Shown: positions 1-10,740 of the stretch, piece after piece
Position numbering within the stretch: position 1 is the stretch's first letter
Layout: each line of letters begins with the position of its first letter
Assembly (NCBI GenBank): GCA_003427395.1
Contig: BFEA01000657.1
Location: 578,916-642,915 of the forward strand
Source: Chara braunii
Lineage: Eukaryota; Streptophyta; Charophyceae; Charales; Characeae
Direction of reading: 5' to 3'
Length of the DNA: 64,000 bases
The notes under the pieces: generated by a model
What the model saw: only the letters and a program-made list of their open reading frames with translations
Told to the model about the DNA's origin: nothing
Database searches by the model: none
Made by a program: the position numbers and the translations under genes

Positions 1-640
1 AGCTATGGCAGCTATGGCTGCCTCTACGCTATCGCTATGCTAAGCTCTTCTGGCCCACTTCGACTTCGGGCACACTGCAGACCTCCTCGCACAAGCCGCT
101 GAGACAGCGCTTCCGCATGGCTTCCGCAGGAATGAATGAATGGCTGTGTGCGGCCTCTTGATTTATACTTTTGTGGCTCGTCGGCCTGCCCTGTTCCCCT
201 GGCCCACGGTGCACACAGTCCCAGGCGGTACTTGCTTGACTGGACCACACTGACTGGACTGGGACTGCTGACTCTGCACGGTGGACTTCCACCACTTGCC
301 CACTTGCCTTGACCTACAGTGGGCCGACTCCGAAAGGCCACTTCTAGAAGGATCTACTTGGCCTTTCGGTGCTGTAGCAGCTACGACCTTGACCCTTTCA
401 GGTAAGTAGCAGCCACGACTTTGACCTTTCGGAAAGCCTACAGCTAAGACCCCTGGACTCTCTAGACTCCTACCCGACAGGTCTACAGTTCGAATCCCCT
501 ATACCCTGTAACCTATGATGACCTACCTACCACTGGCAGTCCTACGGGTCGCTGGTTCAACTCTACGGGTCGACACAGGTACTGTACGCAGGTAAGGTGG
601 GGAACTAGGGATCGAGCCCTGGGATCTGCATCAGCTACTG
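1..640 (-). repeat. LTR-like dispersed repeat R1, minus copy
   Basis: The minus strand of this stretch matches the plus strand of 49262-49910 over several hundred bases. Shared landmarks are a hairpin CCAGGGCTCGATCCCTAG near 605-625, a TATA-like GTATAAATCAAGAGGC (plus 153-168), and a block ending in repeated CATAGCTGCCATAGC. The TATA-like box and length look like an LTR promoter region, but no PBS or paired copy was found, so the class is inferred. Short ORFs here are chance frames. Confidence 0.55.
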
Positions 641-719
641 TGATAGCGTTCAGACCCCTATAGTCCTTTTTCACTTCGTTCCCCAAATCTCTTCCCCAAT
701 CCTTACCTTGTCCTTGCCT

Positions 720-1480
720 TTAAACCACTAGTAATTCCAGGCTTGTTTGTGCCGACCTTGAATTTCACTGCACTCCGAGTTTGCCGAGCTTGGGTACCAC
801 TCCGTTTTCTTTCTGGTGCTTTCACGAAAAGAATAAAAAAAAAGAAGGAAAAAAAACGAAGAAAAGTTGCGGCCGTGAACTCGGAAAGAAAGAAAAAAAA
901 AAACAAAAAATAAAGATTTGGCCGTGATTGCAGTTGTATACATTCTTGGAAGTGGTAGTGTGAGTGTGCCCTCGGTGAGGGCATCTCAGGCCCGTGGCCG
1001 GGTTGTCAGATTCGAAAAAGAGAATAGAAGGGAGGGAAAATGGGCACACGGAGCGGGCCGTGAAAATGTGGATGGATACATTTCCCTTAGTACCAATGTG
1101 ACGAGTGTTACAATCCTTTGACAAAACACAGCTTGAGCAGATCACGGACGGCTTGAGCAATTCACGGATTCCCCCCTGCCTCATTGGCAGGGGACTTATA
1201 AGAAACACACGAGCAAGAAAAAAAAAGAAAACAGTAACATCCAGAATGTGACCAGGTGCATTCTGTGGAGGAAGACTCTGAGCACGGCCTCCAAGACTAC
1301 CCTGCCCGACATCATTGCGGTAGAGATAGTATTTTCTTTTTTTCGTTCTTCTTTCACTCGCGGTCAATATACAAATCTGATTTATGGGACAGTGTCGCCC
1401 CTGTGTCCCACCCCCGATAACTTCGGGAATTGGCAAAACATCGTAATTTCCCAACACTGGCGGAGGTACTAGTGGTTTAA
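720..1480. mobile_element. Non-autonomous DNA element M1 (TTAA-flanked, 753 bp)
   Basis: Inverted ends ACCACTAGTA (724-733) and TACTAGTGGT (1467-1476) are each bordered by TTAA (720-723, 1477-1480). The interior is A-rich and T-rich homopolymer with no transposase. Related copies begin at 43029 and 53362, and a compact copy is complete at 50934-51121. TTAA flanks recall piggyBac-type target sites, but because the ends are themselves A/T-palindromic the superfamily is uncertain. Confidence 0.6.
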
Positions 1481-2465
1481 GAAGTCTGGTCATTGTCTCT
1501 AGTGAGGCAGTGTTGCTATCTATCTTCTTTTCAAGGTGGACGAGTTAAACCATTATGGATTGCAAAATGGATGCAAGGTTAGTGTATGCTTCTTCATAAT
1601 GAAACTTCTGCCTTAATTCATTCATCGGTCTTTCTTCCTATTCTCTGTCTTCTTTCTTCCTTCGGTATTCTTCTATCCTCTTTCTTTCTTCCCTCAGCAT
1701 GTTTTTTAGTTGCTTGATGTTTTCTTCCAAAATCTCCTCGGACAGTTCAGGTTCTACTTGTTTTTCTTTCCTTTCCTCTTCCTTCGCCTTTCTCTTCTGG
1801 CCCATCTTATCCACATGCTCGACGACATAATGATCAAGGGTTTTTGGCTATGAAGGCTGGGCTATGGCGCTTCCCTCGGCAGCGCCCTGTATCATCTTGA
1901 TGCCCGCGCGCGCCCGCACCTCGCGCTAGCACAGCAAGCAGCCCATAAGTCTACGCTTCAGCAGCGCTGCCACCCGCAAGTGCAAGTGTCCCGGAATCCT
2001 TCCTCTGGCGCCCGACACTTTCCTATATTGAAAATGTAGGGCGCAGTGTCTGCCCTTCTCAGACGGGACCAAGTTTCCACTAGCTTCGCTCTCGGCCAAG
2101 TGTTTGCGGCCAGGCCCGTTCATACAGTGGCCTGGGACCGAATTGGTTAGGCATGCCCAACCACCCAGGCGCAAACGTGCGGTGCTCCCTGCTTTGACCA
2201 AGTTGCTGGAAGAGCTTGGAAGGCTCACGAGTATTTTTGATTCCCTCTAGCAAAGCAGATGTAACCAACTGGCATGTGACAACTGTTTGGCGTCCACCAA
2301 GATTTGCAAAATTGACGAAGATTTGCAAAATTCTTGATTTTCAATAGCCTTCTTGAGAATAATTTAACAAATCAAAGAGTACTTGTTTTCTCATTTTTCA
2401 AACAATTATATGCTCTAGCAGAGAGCTCTAGTTGATGAATTGACGAACTCAAGGTACATTGGGGT
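1481..2465. other. Non-coding stretch, no gene seen
   Basis: This stretch contains a CT-rich strand-biased run (about 1600-1800) and an A/T-rich part (2280-2420). I see no conserved reading frame, RNA or bounded repeat. Confidence 0.5.
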
Positions 2466-3124
2466 TCAAGGGGCCCGCCTTACTCAGGGCGGGCACGCGC
2501 CTGCTGCAGGGCCCTATGTCGAGGGTTAAACCCTCACAATTGCAGCTCAATCAATCGTGGCCGTGGGTCGTCACTTTGGTCAAAGGGCCGAAATAGGGGT
2601 CAGAGACCACGCCCAAGTCATGCAAACTGCCCGAAAGAAGGCCTGCGGCTGTGGGGTTACCCGAAACAAGGCCTAAACTGGCCTTTAGAGGCCCAACGTG
2701 CAACAATTGACCAAGGAAAGTCGACAGTTAACAGCAGCTCGAAAATTCAGCCCCACGAGTCAAAGTCAACATGGACCCAGTCCAGGCCGTCGATCAGACA
2801 CACACCTTTGGCCGTTTGCAGGTATTCGTAAGGAATCAAGTCCAAGTGGGAGTCTGCAATTGTACGGGATCAATATGGGCCATCGTATCTGAGAGACCAG
2901 AGGCTGGTCAACCAGAGTCAACACTACAAGTTGACCCAGCCCCTGCTGACCGATATTCAGCCTTGCACATGTTGCTTGACACTGGCTTGACGTTGATGCG
3001 ATGACGCAGGACTGCTATTGCGTTATGCTGGCGCCTTTCTTTGTCTTCGGCGCCAGCTTGACACTCGATTATGTTGATGTGGCTCTTGCCACTCTGGTTA
3101 CGACATTGATGGAGTATTGGCGAG
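2466..3124 (+). repeat. Dispersed repeat R3, plus copy, interrupted by G1
   Basis: About 2700-3010 matches the reverse strand of 61890-62200, and 2470-2545 (a gggcccgcctt...ccctcacaattg block) matches the reverse strand of 63800-63906. The minus copy lies immediately 3' of a gypsy integrase remnant, which suggests R3 is the LTR or 3' region of that gypsy family. Here it stops exactly where the G1 LTR begins (3125), consistent with G1 having inserted into it. Confidence 0.55.
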
Positions 3125-4934
3125 TGCAAGGAAAATGAGCGATAGCGAATTCCAGAGAGCAAGCAGCATCACACACATGAAACCAGATAGTCTTGACCTC
3201 GAACCAAAAGCAGAATTGCAACTCGAGTTCTACCAAATAAGAGCACAGCAAAAGCTCACAAGTGACAATGCGGGAATAGTCTCGTCATCATCAACAATGA
3301 ACCAATGTCGAATTCCTATCTGGCGCTCAGCGTCGAGACTACGAATGGCAGATCCTATCTAGCCTATCTACAATGTCTCTGGTGACCTCAACAGCTTCCC
3401 GAAGTACGAGCAGATCTCGGCCAATGTCGTTCGCCTCAAGCACCAGGTATGTCTCACGCTTCACTCACAACCTCGATCCCCCACACAGTTGCCACGTGCA
3501 CCCAAGGACCACCATGCCCCCCATTCAGCATCTCGCAGGCCAGCTTGGCTACGGCTGCCTGCGTGTGCCCTGCTCGCCCGTGAGCGCGTGGGCGCTTGCC
3601 TGCCGATAGCACAACAAGTAGCAAGTGCCCGAATGTCCAATGTGGAGGCAGGCACGTTCTTTTATCAAAATGGCCTGCCTGCTACGTGCTGCCTGGCTGC
3701 GCTGGGACCCTGCCAGAAGCTTTCGGTAGGCCCCAAGTGGGCTGATTTCCTTCCTCGAAACCAACCTGGTCGTCGCTGATTTTCCAGCCTGGGTGCATAT
3801 GACACAGGTTCAAGAACATTCACGAGATCTGGAATGCGGGAGAACGGCATTTCAAAACGATCAAGGATTATGGATCCTTTGGGGATAAGGGTAAAAAACG
3901 GGCCGTTGTAGCAGGAACGATCTGGCGAATCAAATAGAACACAAATACCAAATGGGCAGCTTGGCTGGGGCTGATCTCCCTAAGCAGGGAACTCAGGATT
4001 CTCGGGTACCCCGAGGAGGCCTTTATCGCAGGGGTGTGTAAGAGTTGGAAAGAAGTCCTGCGGCTACTGGGAAGAATTGGCCAGTAAACTGAAAAAATGG
4101 TATGACGAGGATGGAGATCGGATCTGAGCAGTAACTGGGCTGGTACTTTGCCTTGTGAGTTGAGAATTGGACCTCACCGGATCTGACAACCACCCGACCT
4201 AGCTCAACGTCTATTGACGACTCGCCAGCCTCAACATTGGGATACCGGACGTGTCACGCTAGCGGTAACTTTCGGAATCTGCGTCACGGTAAAAATCAAC
4301 GCGAGTAATACTTCTGGCGGCGGAATCCCCGAGGCCTGCGCTGGGCAAATTGGCGGCAGGTTTTCGAGGATCATCTCTTTTTCATGCTTATCTTTTTTCA
4401 TGCTTTTTCATATTTTCAATATTTCTTCGTAATTATTTAGAACGTGCGAAAGTAGCAAAGGTAGGATGTAGTCTTGCAAAAAGTAGTATATATGGAACGA
4501 GTGCGAGAGCACTTCTCAACCTGAGTAGTACAAGGGCAGAAGGGTGGAGATAGCTAATTTTCTGTCGATGGTGAGTTCATGATAATGGTACTATGAGAGA
4601 GTAAACCCCTCATTGTCATGAAAATTCTGTGTTAAAATTGGCTGAGACCCTGACCCCATGGAATCAGACGCAGGGCCTGAGGTGGTTACCCGTGTCCAAC
4701 TGACAGCGGCCTGTGTTCAGTCCATGCCCCGTGTCTGGCCCAGGGCCTGCCTCAGACTCGTTTGGAAAAAGGCAGGCAGGGCGTGGGCTCGCTCAACCAA
4801 TTGGTGTTGTGTAACTGCCTGAAATTCCCAGCTGCGTTCAACTCAGCAAAATAGGCCTCTCGTGCCTTGTCAAGGCCGGCGGCTTCTGGCTGAAACAGGG
4901 CCCAATACGGCTTATCGAGGACTTGGGCCTTGCA
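3125..4934 (-). repeat. G1 3' LTR, split by a 900-bp insertion
   Basis: Segments 3125-3740 and 4641-4934 together match 33378-34254. The minus-strand ends are TGCAAGGCC and CCTTGCA, and a purine tract abuts the 5' end as expected for a 3' LTR. Without the insertion it is about 910 bp, against 877 bp for the other copy. Confidence 0.75.
3740..4645. mobile_element. 900-bp insertion in the G1 3' LTR with GGCTGA duplication
   Basis: The matching LTR at 33378-34254 lacks this block. GGCTGA occurs at both borders (3740-3745 and 4640-4645), giving a 6-bp direct repeat and an insert of 3746-4645. The insert has no ORF with recognisable content and no clear inverted ends. A TATA-like agtatatatgga occurs near 4483. 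It may be a solo LTR or a small non-autonomous element. Confidence 0.6.
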
Positions 4935-4946
4935 TTCCCTCCTCCA
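4935..4946 (-). promoter_or_regulatory. Polypurine tract of G1
   Basis: On the minus strand GGAGGAGGGAA lies directly upstream of the 3' LTR start (TGCAAGGCC). This is the expected position and composition of a plus-strand primer for LTR retrotransposons. Confidence 0.6.
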
Positions 4947-4974
4947 TACTTTGACAGTCCTCTGAGATGTTCAA

Positions 4975-5441
4975 TCACTCAATCTGGCGCTGTCCTTTCT
5001 GCAGTAACTTCTCATACTGAGTGACAACCTGTGGCGCGTTTCGAATCAGTTCCTCCCGTGTAAACCATATGTCCTCTTTTGGATCAATGTGATGTCTAAA
5101 CCGAACGCAATATTGCAGCTTCGGCTTCGGAGGACGGCCCCTGCCTGTTGGTCTTGGAACTGGCATTTCTATGTGATCCACGATGTCGTCGATGTCAACC
5201 TCTCCATCAATGGTTAGGGGCAGCATTGAGCGATGAGAGGGAAACTGATCAATTTCCTCGAAAGGTGCGAGCTTGGAGGCGTGAAAGATAGGGTAGGTGC
5301 GAAGGTGACCAGGGATCCGAATTACATACGATGGCCCGTCCGGATCATTCCCGACGACATCAAGAATCTTCCGTGGCCAGAAGTACTATGGCATGAGCTT
5401 GCGGGAGATCCCATGCTCCTACCCAGTTCAGAGGCTTTGAC
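4975..5441 (-). pseudogene. G1 integrase tail with chromodomain-like segment
   Basis: The ORF at 5226-4975 reads through IVDHIEMPVP, then LQYCVRFRHHIDPKEDIWF, then TREEL. The spacing resembles a chromodomain (YLVKWKGY-like strand followed by a W/F). It lies after the integrase core and before the polypurine tract, where chromoviruses carry this domain, which is thought to steer integration to chromatin. The link to the core is broken by an in-frame TAG just after GDNV (about 5440) and by a further frame change before 5226. Confidence 0.55.
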
Positions 5442-6345
5442 CTAGACATTGTCCCCTACTTGGAATGTAGATGGGCGGCGGTGCTTGTTCTTAGATTCTA
5501 TCATTGCCGCCTGTGCTCTATGCGTCTGTTCTACAACTTGCTGCATCAGGCGTTCATATCGATAGGCGAACTCTAAGGTGCCTGGTGCAGCAGTCGACTG
5601 GTTCTCAGGCAGTAGAAAGTCTAGGGGTAATCTAGGCTTGAAGGTTAGTAGCAGACGGCTAGGACTCACCTTTGTTTCGTTGTGCACAGTGTTGTTGTAC
5701 AGACTGGCGACGAGAGCAAGTTTCTCATCCAAGTCCACCTGCTTAGGCTTGATATAGTACCTCAGCAGGTGTTGTACAACGCGGTTTAGTTGCTCTGCTT
5801 GCCCGTTTGCCTTTGGGTGGTTCTCGGAGGTCATCTGCAGTTGTGTCCCCTGCTGTGCAGCTGCGGCTTTCCACAATTCACTCATAAATCGCACATCCCG
5901 GTCACTAACTATAGACTTTGGCAGTCCAAAATCCCCGACCCAATTTTCTTTAAAAAGCTTAATCACGTACTCGGTCTTGGTGGTTTCGAGCATTGCGACT
6001 AACCTAGCATACTTACTAAACCTATCCACAATGACAAAGACGTATCGCATACCGCTCTTGCTGGTGACCAGCGTGTCCATGAAGTCCATGGACAGGCTCT
6101 CACCGGGCCTTTTCGGTATCGGAAGGGGCTTGAGAAGCCCAAGAGGGGCTTGTGTACGTGGCTTGTCCCTCTGACACACCTGACAAGTCTCCACATACAG
6201 CATTGCGTCTCTCATCATTGTGGGCCACAAGAACTGCTACAGCAGGTTGGTTGCAGTCTTCTTATAGCCAAAATGTCATGTGGCGTCATGACACTCACCT
6301 AAAAATAAACCACACAAAGACTCCCGGTTAGGCACACACACACGT
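5442..6345 (-). pseudogene. G1 integrase (HHCC zinc finger and DDE core)
   Basis: The core ORF (6230-5442, 262 residues) keeps the catalytic triad: D49 in MDFMD, D110 in SDRD and E146 in NGQAEQ, with the usual 35-residue D-E gap. The zinc finger is split: CHDATWHFG lies in the upstream frame (about 6330-6276) and CQVCQRDK at residues 16-23 of the core ORF, with a stop between them. This protein would join element cDNA to chromosomal DNA. The core is the best-preserved protein part of G1, but the gene is not open end to end. Confidence 0.85.
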
Positions 6346-6965
6346 CTATTCCCAACCTTCTTAAGGAACAGCAGGCCATCGACCAACACTGACTCTTGAG
6401 AGGTTACTTTGTCCTTTGCCTCGAGCCTGCGTATGATCTCAGCCATAAATAGGTAGGCTTCCACCAAGGATCGAGTAACATCGTCCGCAAGCCCAAACTC
6501 AGTGACCAGTGCACCAAGGAAGTCTAGCCCACGCAACAACGCATCAACAACCTTCTTTTACTCTTCTTTGATGTACTGGGGTTCAAAGTCATAATGCTCT
6601 ATGACTTCAATCCAGCGTTTCAGCTCATCGGAGAGCACAGGCTGGGTTCTTGTCCACTTCAGGTTCTGATGATCAATCCTGACATAGAAGAACCTCCCAA
6701 GGAGATAATGTCTCCAATGGGTTAGCTTTTGTAGATCGCATAAAGTTCTTTCTCATAGGTGGACTTGGCCAACTTTTGAGGGGGCATCTTTTTGGACATG
6801 TACTCTATCGGCCTTAATTTTGGCCCCTCTTGCTGCGCAAGCACGGCACCAATGCCATTACTATGAATGGCTTATCAGGATCAGAAAGTTTGAAGACCTC
6901 ATGGTGTGTCAAGAAGTGCTTCATATGTCTTAAAGCAGCCTCACACCTGTTTGTCCACTCCCACG
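6346..6965 (-). pseudogene. G1 RNase H and connection
   Basis: Shifting between frames on the minus strand recovers GIGAVLAQQEG, RPIEYMSKKM, STYEKELYAI and FFYVRIDHQNLKW, which are the conserved blocks of Ty3-type RNase H (the glutamate in YEKE and the aspartate in DH are visible). Several frameshifts and stops break it. The ORF at 6539-6276 carries the connection and the first half of the integrase zinc finger. Confidence 0.75.
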
Positions 6966-7600
6966 GGTGTCAAGGCGGGTAGTTCTTTACAAAATTGCGG
7001 TAGTAGCCGGTCATCCCTAAGGACCTCATCTCAGTCTCAAACTGAGGACGCGGCCAGTCACAAATGCTGGCCACCTTCGTGTCATCGGGTCCCTCCACAA
7101 AAATCTCATGACCCAGATACAAGATCCGGGTGCGGCCAAACTCGCACTTATCCCGGTTGATCTTGAACTGGTGCTGCCGAAGGAGACTAAGAACTTTGTC
7201 TACATGGGCTACATGCTCCTCGACAGTCCTGCTAAAGATAAGTATGTCATCGAGGTACACGATGACAAACTTGTCCAAGTAGTCATGAAAAATCCAGTTC
7301 ATAGCGTGTTGAAAGGTGGCAGGAGCATTGCAAAGGCCGAAAGGCATCACCACAAACTCGTACTAACCATACCTGGTCTGAAAAGCGGTTTTGTGTTGAT
7401 CCTCAGGCCGGATTGCAATCTGATGGTACCGGTGCTTCATATCTATTTTATTGAAGTACCGACACCCTTGCACTCGGTCCAACCAGTCATCGATGCGCGG
7501 TATGGGCTCTGCGTTCTTCATAGTGATGGCATTGAGGCCCCTATAGTGAATGCACATCCTCAATTTTCCCCCCTTCTTTGGTACGAATAGGACAGGAGAT
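6966..7600 (-). pseudogene. G1 reverse transcriptase
   Basis: The minus-strand frame 7563-7363 carries [10 protein letters not shown] and [14 protein letters not shown]. The frame 7353-6970 continues with VMPFGLCNAPATFQ and the catalytic YLDD (residues 33-36), then YLGHEI. These are the ordered motifs of a Ty3/gypsy RT. A stop or frame change at about 7360 separates the halves, so the enzyme is not made intact although the YLDD box is retained. Confidence 0.85.
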
Positions 7601-7734
7601 CCATAAAGGGAGACACTAGGCCGGATCCAACCTTTACTTGAGTTGTCGGCGAAGCTCGTCGTGGGACAATCTCTATAGCGTGGATGACCTACCGCTCGAC
7701 AACCCCTTTTGGCTCTTCAAATAGATCAGGGTAT

Positions 7735-8329
7735 TTAGCGACCACTCCCTCTGTCTTTGGAGGCATTTTCATTGGTTCGCCCTCTGCAAAGACATAAACT
7801 AAGTGCATTCATTCCTTTGATTTTGCTTACAGAATTATAGAACACAGCCGCACACATGCATCCGTAGGACTCAATGAGACTATGTAATTTGGCGGTTCCC
7901 CCTCCAGGTATAGTGTGTTTGACCACTTTTCGGTCCCAGTCAAACCGTGGTTGTGCAAGCGAAAGATAGCACATACCCAGCAAGATAGGGGGATCATCGC
8001 TGACTAGGAACGAGACTCGATGTCTCAGTTCCCCTCCCGCGTATGGGAAATAACAAGTCTTTGAGGTAGTCTGTGACTAACATGTGCGGTTTGTTGGCAC
8101 ATGTCGACTCCACGGGTCGACTGAGGCGTTGCACTTGCCCATGTAAGCGCAACCATTCAACGCACGCGCAACTGATAAAGTTCCTTGTCGAACGGACATT
8201 GTAAAAGGCCCCGGCCTTACGGCCGCCTATATCTACCTCGCCGACAAATAACTCACCCTTAGGAGCTTTAGCCATGGTCGTCCAAGAAGCTAGCGGGTCC
8301 GATCTAGACCACTCCTCCTCTAGACACAT
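7735..8329 (-). pseudogene. G1 protease region
   Basis: In the frame 8329-7994, GELFVGEVDIGGRKAGAFYNVRST leads into RNFIS, which aligns with the retropepsin pattern ending in DSGATRNFIS. The catalytic DSG is replaced by YNV, so the protease is inactive. The frame continues in 7983-7735 with no further recognisable motif. Confidence 0.6.
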
Positions 8330-8690
8330 TCATCGAACAAAGGATCAATTGGTCCGAATGTGTTTGAGGGACGACAACAGAGTCAATGGCTTGGGCCATC
8401 TCTCGAGATGGTGAGGGTGTGTCCACCACCTTGACCCTATCAGGAACAACTACAATTCCTATTGGCCTAGCGTGTTTCCCGAAGTAGTGCCAGAACTGCT
8501 GGCTACATTGTTGGGCCTGGGAAGCGGAGGAAACCGATGCCTGCCCCATCGTAGGCGGGATTTTTTTCGTCACCTTCTTGTTTCGGCACTTCAATTGATT
8601 ATGGCCATATTGGCGATAACAAATACAAGCTGATCGGGAGGAACGGTTTCTCCACACGTCCCCAGTAAGCCTCGTTGTCGGCGCGAATAC
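8330..8690 (-). pseudogene. G1 gag C-terminus with degenerate zinc knuckle
   Basis: The frame 8657-8304 contains ACICYRQYGHNQLKCRNKK. This resembles a CCHC zinc knuckle, but the spacing is off (C-X5-H-X4-C and CXC instead of CX2C). Position immediately upstream of the protease fits a gag nucleocapsid domain. Upstream of about 8690 the coding signal ends at a large insertion block. Confidence 0.55.
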
Positions 8691-9959
8691 CCTTACAAGG
8701 GTATCCGCCTTGGTTTTTGCAAGTGACAGAAATAAGTTTGGTTTAAAGTTGAAATATACCGCGCGAGTCGCGGTCGTGGCTGTCGTTTACGTTGACTGGA
8801 TGGTTGACCAGAGCAGAGAGTGAGTGGGCGCGCAGGCTGAAGGCGCACGTGATCTCTTTTTCCTTTTGATGATTGTGAAAATCGGCGTGATTGCCGGCTA
8901 AAATTTTATTTTTGATTAAGTTAGAATTAAATGGGTTTTGTCTCCTGATTGGCGCGTTTATTTGTGACTTGTGCGTACGTGCGGAGAGCGACATCAACAA
9001 CGAGGAGGCTTTTGAAGTGTTTTCAGTCGGCTGGCGCGTCGCGGGGTGTTCGCTTATTTAGGTGGTTGTCAAAGTTGGACCCAGACTTGGGCGTAGCGTT
9101 ATTGATTACGATATCGGACTTCTAGTCTGAAGATATATGGATCGAGGTCGAGCGGCGACGGCGCGGGGATATCAGAGTAGGGTGAATGGACCAAGGGATT
9201 GAGGGCCGGCGGGGTTATCACCCTTGGTTTTGCCGACGACGGCGTCAGAACGATCAAAAGTCTCTTAATAATCTCCCCTCGTCCGTCACATTCTGACGAT
9301 CAAAAGTCTCTGAATAATCTCTTTTGGAGTATTATCTTTTTGCGTTCCGGCATTCCTTGACTTGGGCGAGAAGCCGGGTTCAGTGGTCGTCGCGATAGAC
9401 GAGGACCTTGAGTGCGCGCCTAGTCCAGCTGGTTCGCGTGTTCAGGCTGGTAAAAGTCCACCACGCCGTAGTAGAGAAAACCACGGCGTGGTCAGGGTCT
9501 GAGTTTGTAATGGCACTTGAGGCAAAAGGACCGGTAATGCTAAATATGTGTGACCTACATTTCGGATCCGGCGGGCGGGGCCGCATGGGGGTGTGTTGTA
9601 TTCGTGGGGAACCCCGTAGCAGTCGCGCTCGTGTTCGAGCCTCCAACGAGGGATTATATGGGAGCCGTACCAGCCGGCAGGTGCGATACCTGCTATGGCA
9701 GGGAGGCGATACCGGCCAGGGGTTAGTCGGTAGCATTGGGACCGAGTTCCTTCGGAGGGCCAGTCGCTGTGCAAACCTCCCCAGGTCCCCTAACCGACAA
9801 GGTCCCCCGCAGGACAACCGGAGCTGTTCAACAACTTATCGGCCACGGCGAAAGAGGAGTTTGGGGTGCTATGGGGGAAACGACCATATTGCGACCGAGC
9901 ACATTTGTTGGGCTCGGGCCGACTGGGCGTTTCAAGTAGCGCAGGTCACCACCGGGCCG
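8691..9959. other. Start of the non-coding 15.7-kb block; no gene recognised
   Basis: A short direct duplication (acgatcaaaagtctct followed by aataatctc) occurs at about 9247 and 9292. The GC-rich 9380-9980 part is open in several frames on both strands (up to 191 codons) without any protein family signal. Base composition, not selection, probably explains the open frames. Confidence 0.45.
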
Positions 9960-10039
9960 CGGCCACTGAAGTTGCGCAAATAGCGGAGCGAAAACGGTAG
10001 GGAGTATAGGCGAATGGCTGGAGGAGTGCTCGAAGGCAC

Positions 10040-10740
10040 AGACAAAAGTGAACGGGAGGATGAACCCGGGCGCAGAATTGCGCCAGATGCATTTGGGCCG
10101 AAGTCGGGGATGGCGGGGAGACAGAGTGAGGTGCAGCGGAAAGTGCTAAGCTCGCTCGATCCTTAGTGGAATCGAGTGAGGGGGGAGTCGACCTTGGGGT
10201 TTTTTACCCAGGCGAAACTGGATATGAAGTCGATTTTAGTATTAGATTAGTAGAATTGGAGTTAGTAGAGAAAATAAGGCACGCGAAGTTATGGTGGAAG
10301 GGGAAATGACGGGGAATAGAAAACGAAATATCGCTCGATTATAGACAAAATCGAGCGGGGAAAGATTCGAGATAGGGGTTCTAACCCCGGGCGACTTCAA
10401 ATACACAGTTAAATTAGGAGGAGGTTAAGCGGGAGACGAGTTTGTGGGAGGACAGAGTGCGTGGGAGATGGTGGAACGAGGAAGAAAGAGTGAAGGAAAA
10501 GTGTGTCGCCCGCTCATTTCCGGATGAAATCGGGTGGTAGAGGATTTGGAACAGGGGTTTTCGGGGCTGGCGACCCCGATCTTGAAGTTGGAATCAGCAG
10601 AGAGCTAATAGGGAGGGAGTTAGAGAAGAAAGCTACTGCGCGGTGGCTATGGCGAGGTGTCGGAGGGAGAAGAAGGGAAAGCAATATCTCGCTTGATCCC
10701 TTACGGGATCAAGCGGGGGTAGGTACGAAATGAAGGTTTA
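10040..10740. repeat. Degenerate 180-bp tandem repeat with phased hairpins
   Basis: Four stem-loops are centred near 10165, 10345, 10522 and 10702, at steps of about 180, 177 and 180 bp. Examples are CTCGCTCGAT/ATCGAGTGAG (10151-10180) and GCTTGATCCC/GGGATCAAGC (10691-10713). Each of the first three is followed about 40 bp later by a gggtt...cccGGGCGA-type block and about 80 bp later by a ttaGGAGttag-type block, so whole units are repeated although spacer sequence has diverged. Confidence 0.7.

Noticed and set aside
9380-9983. Overlapping long ORFs on both strands
   Set aside because: The GC-rich composition leaves several frames open together. No motif, codon bias or homologous repeat supports a gene.
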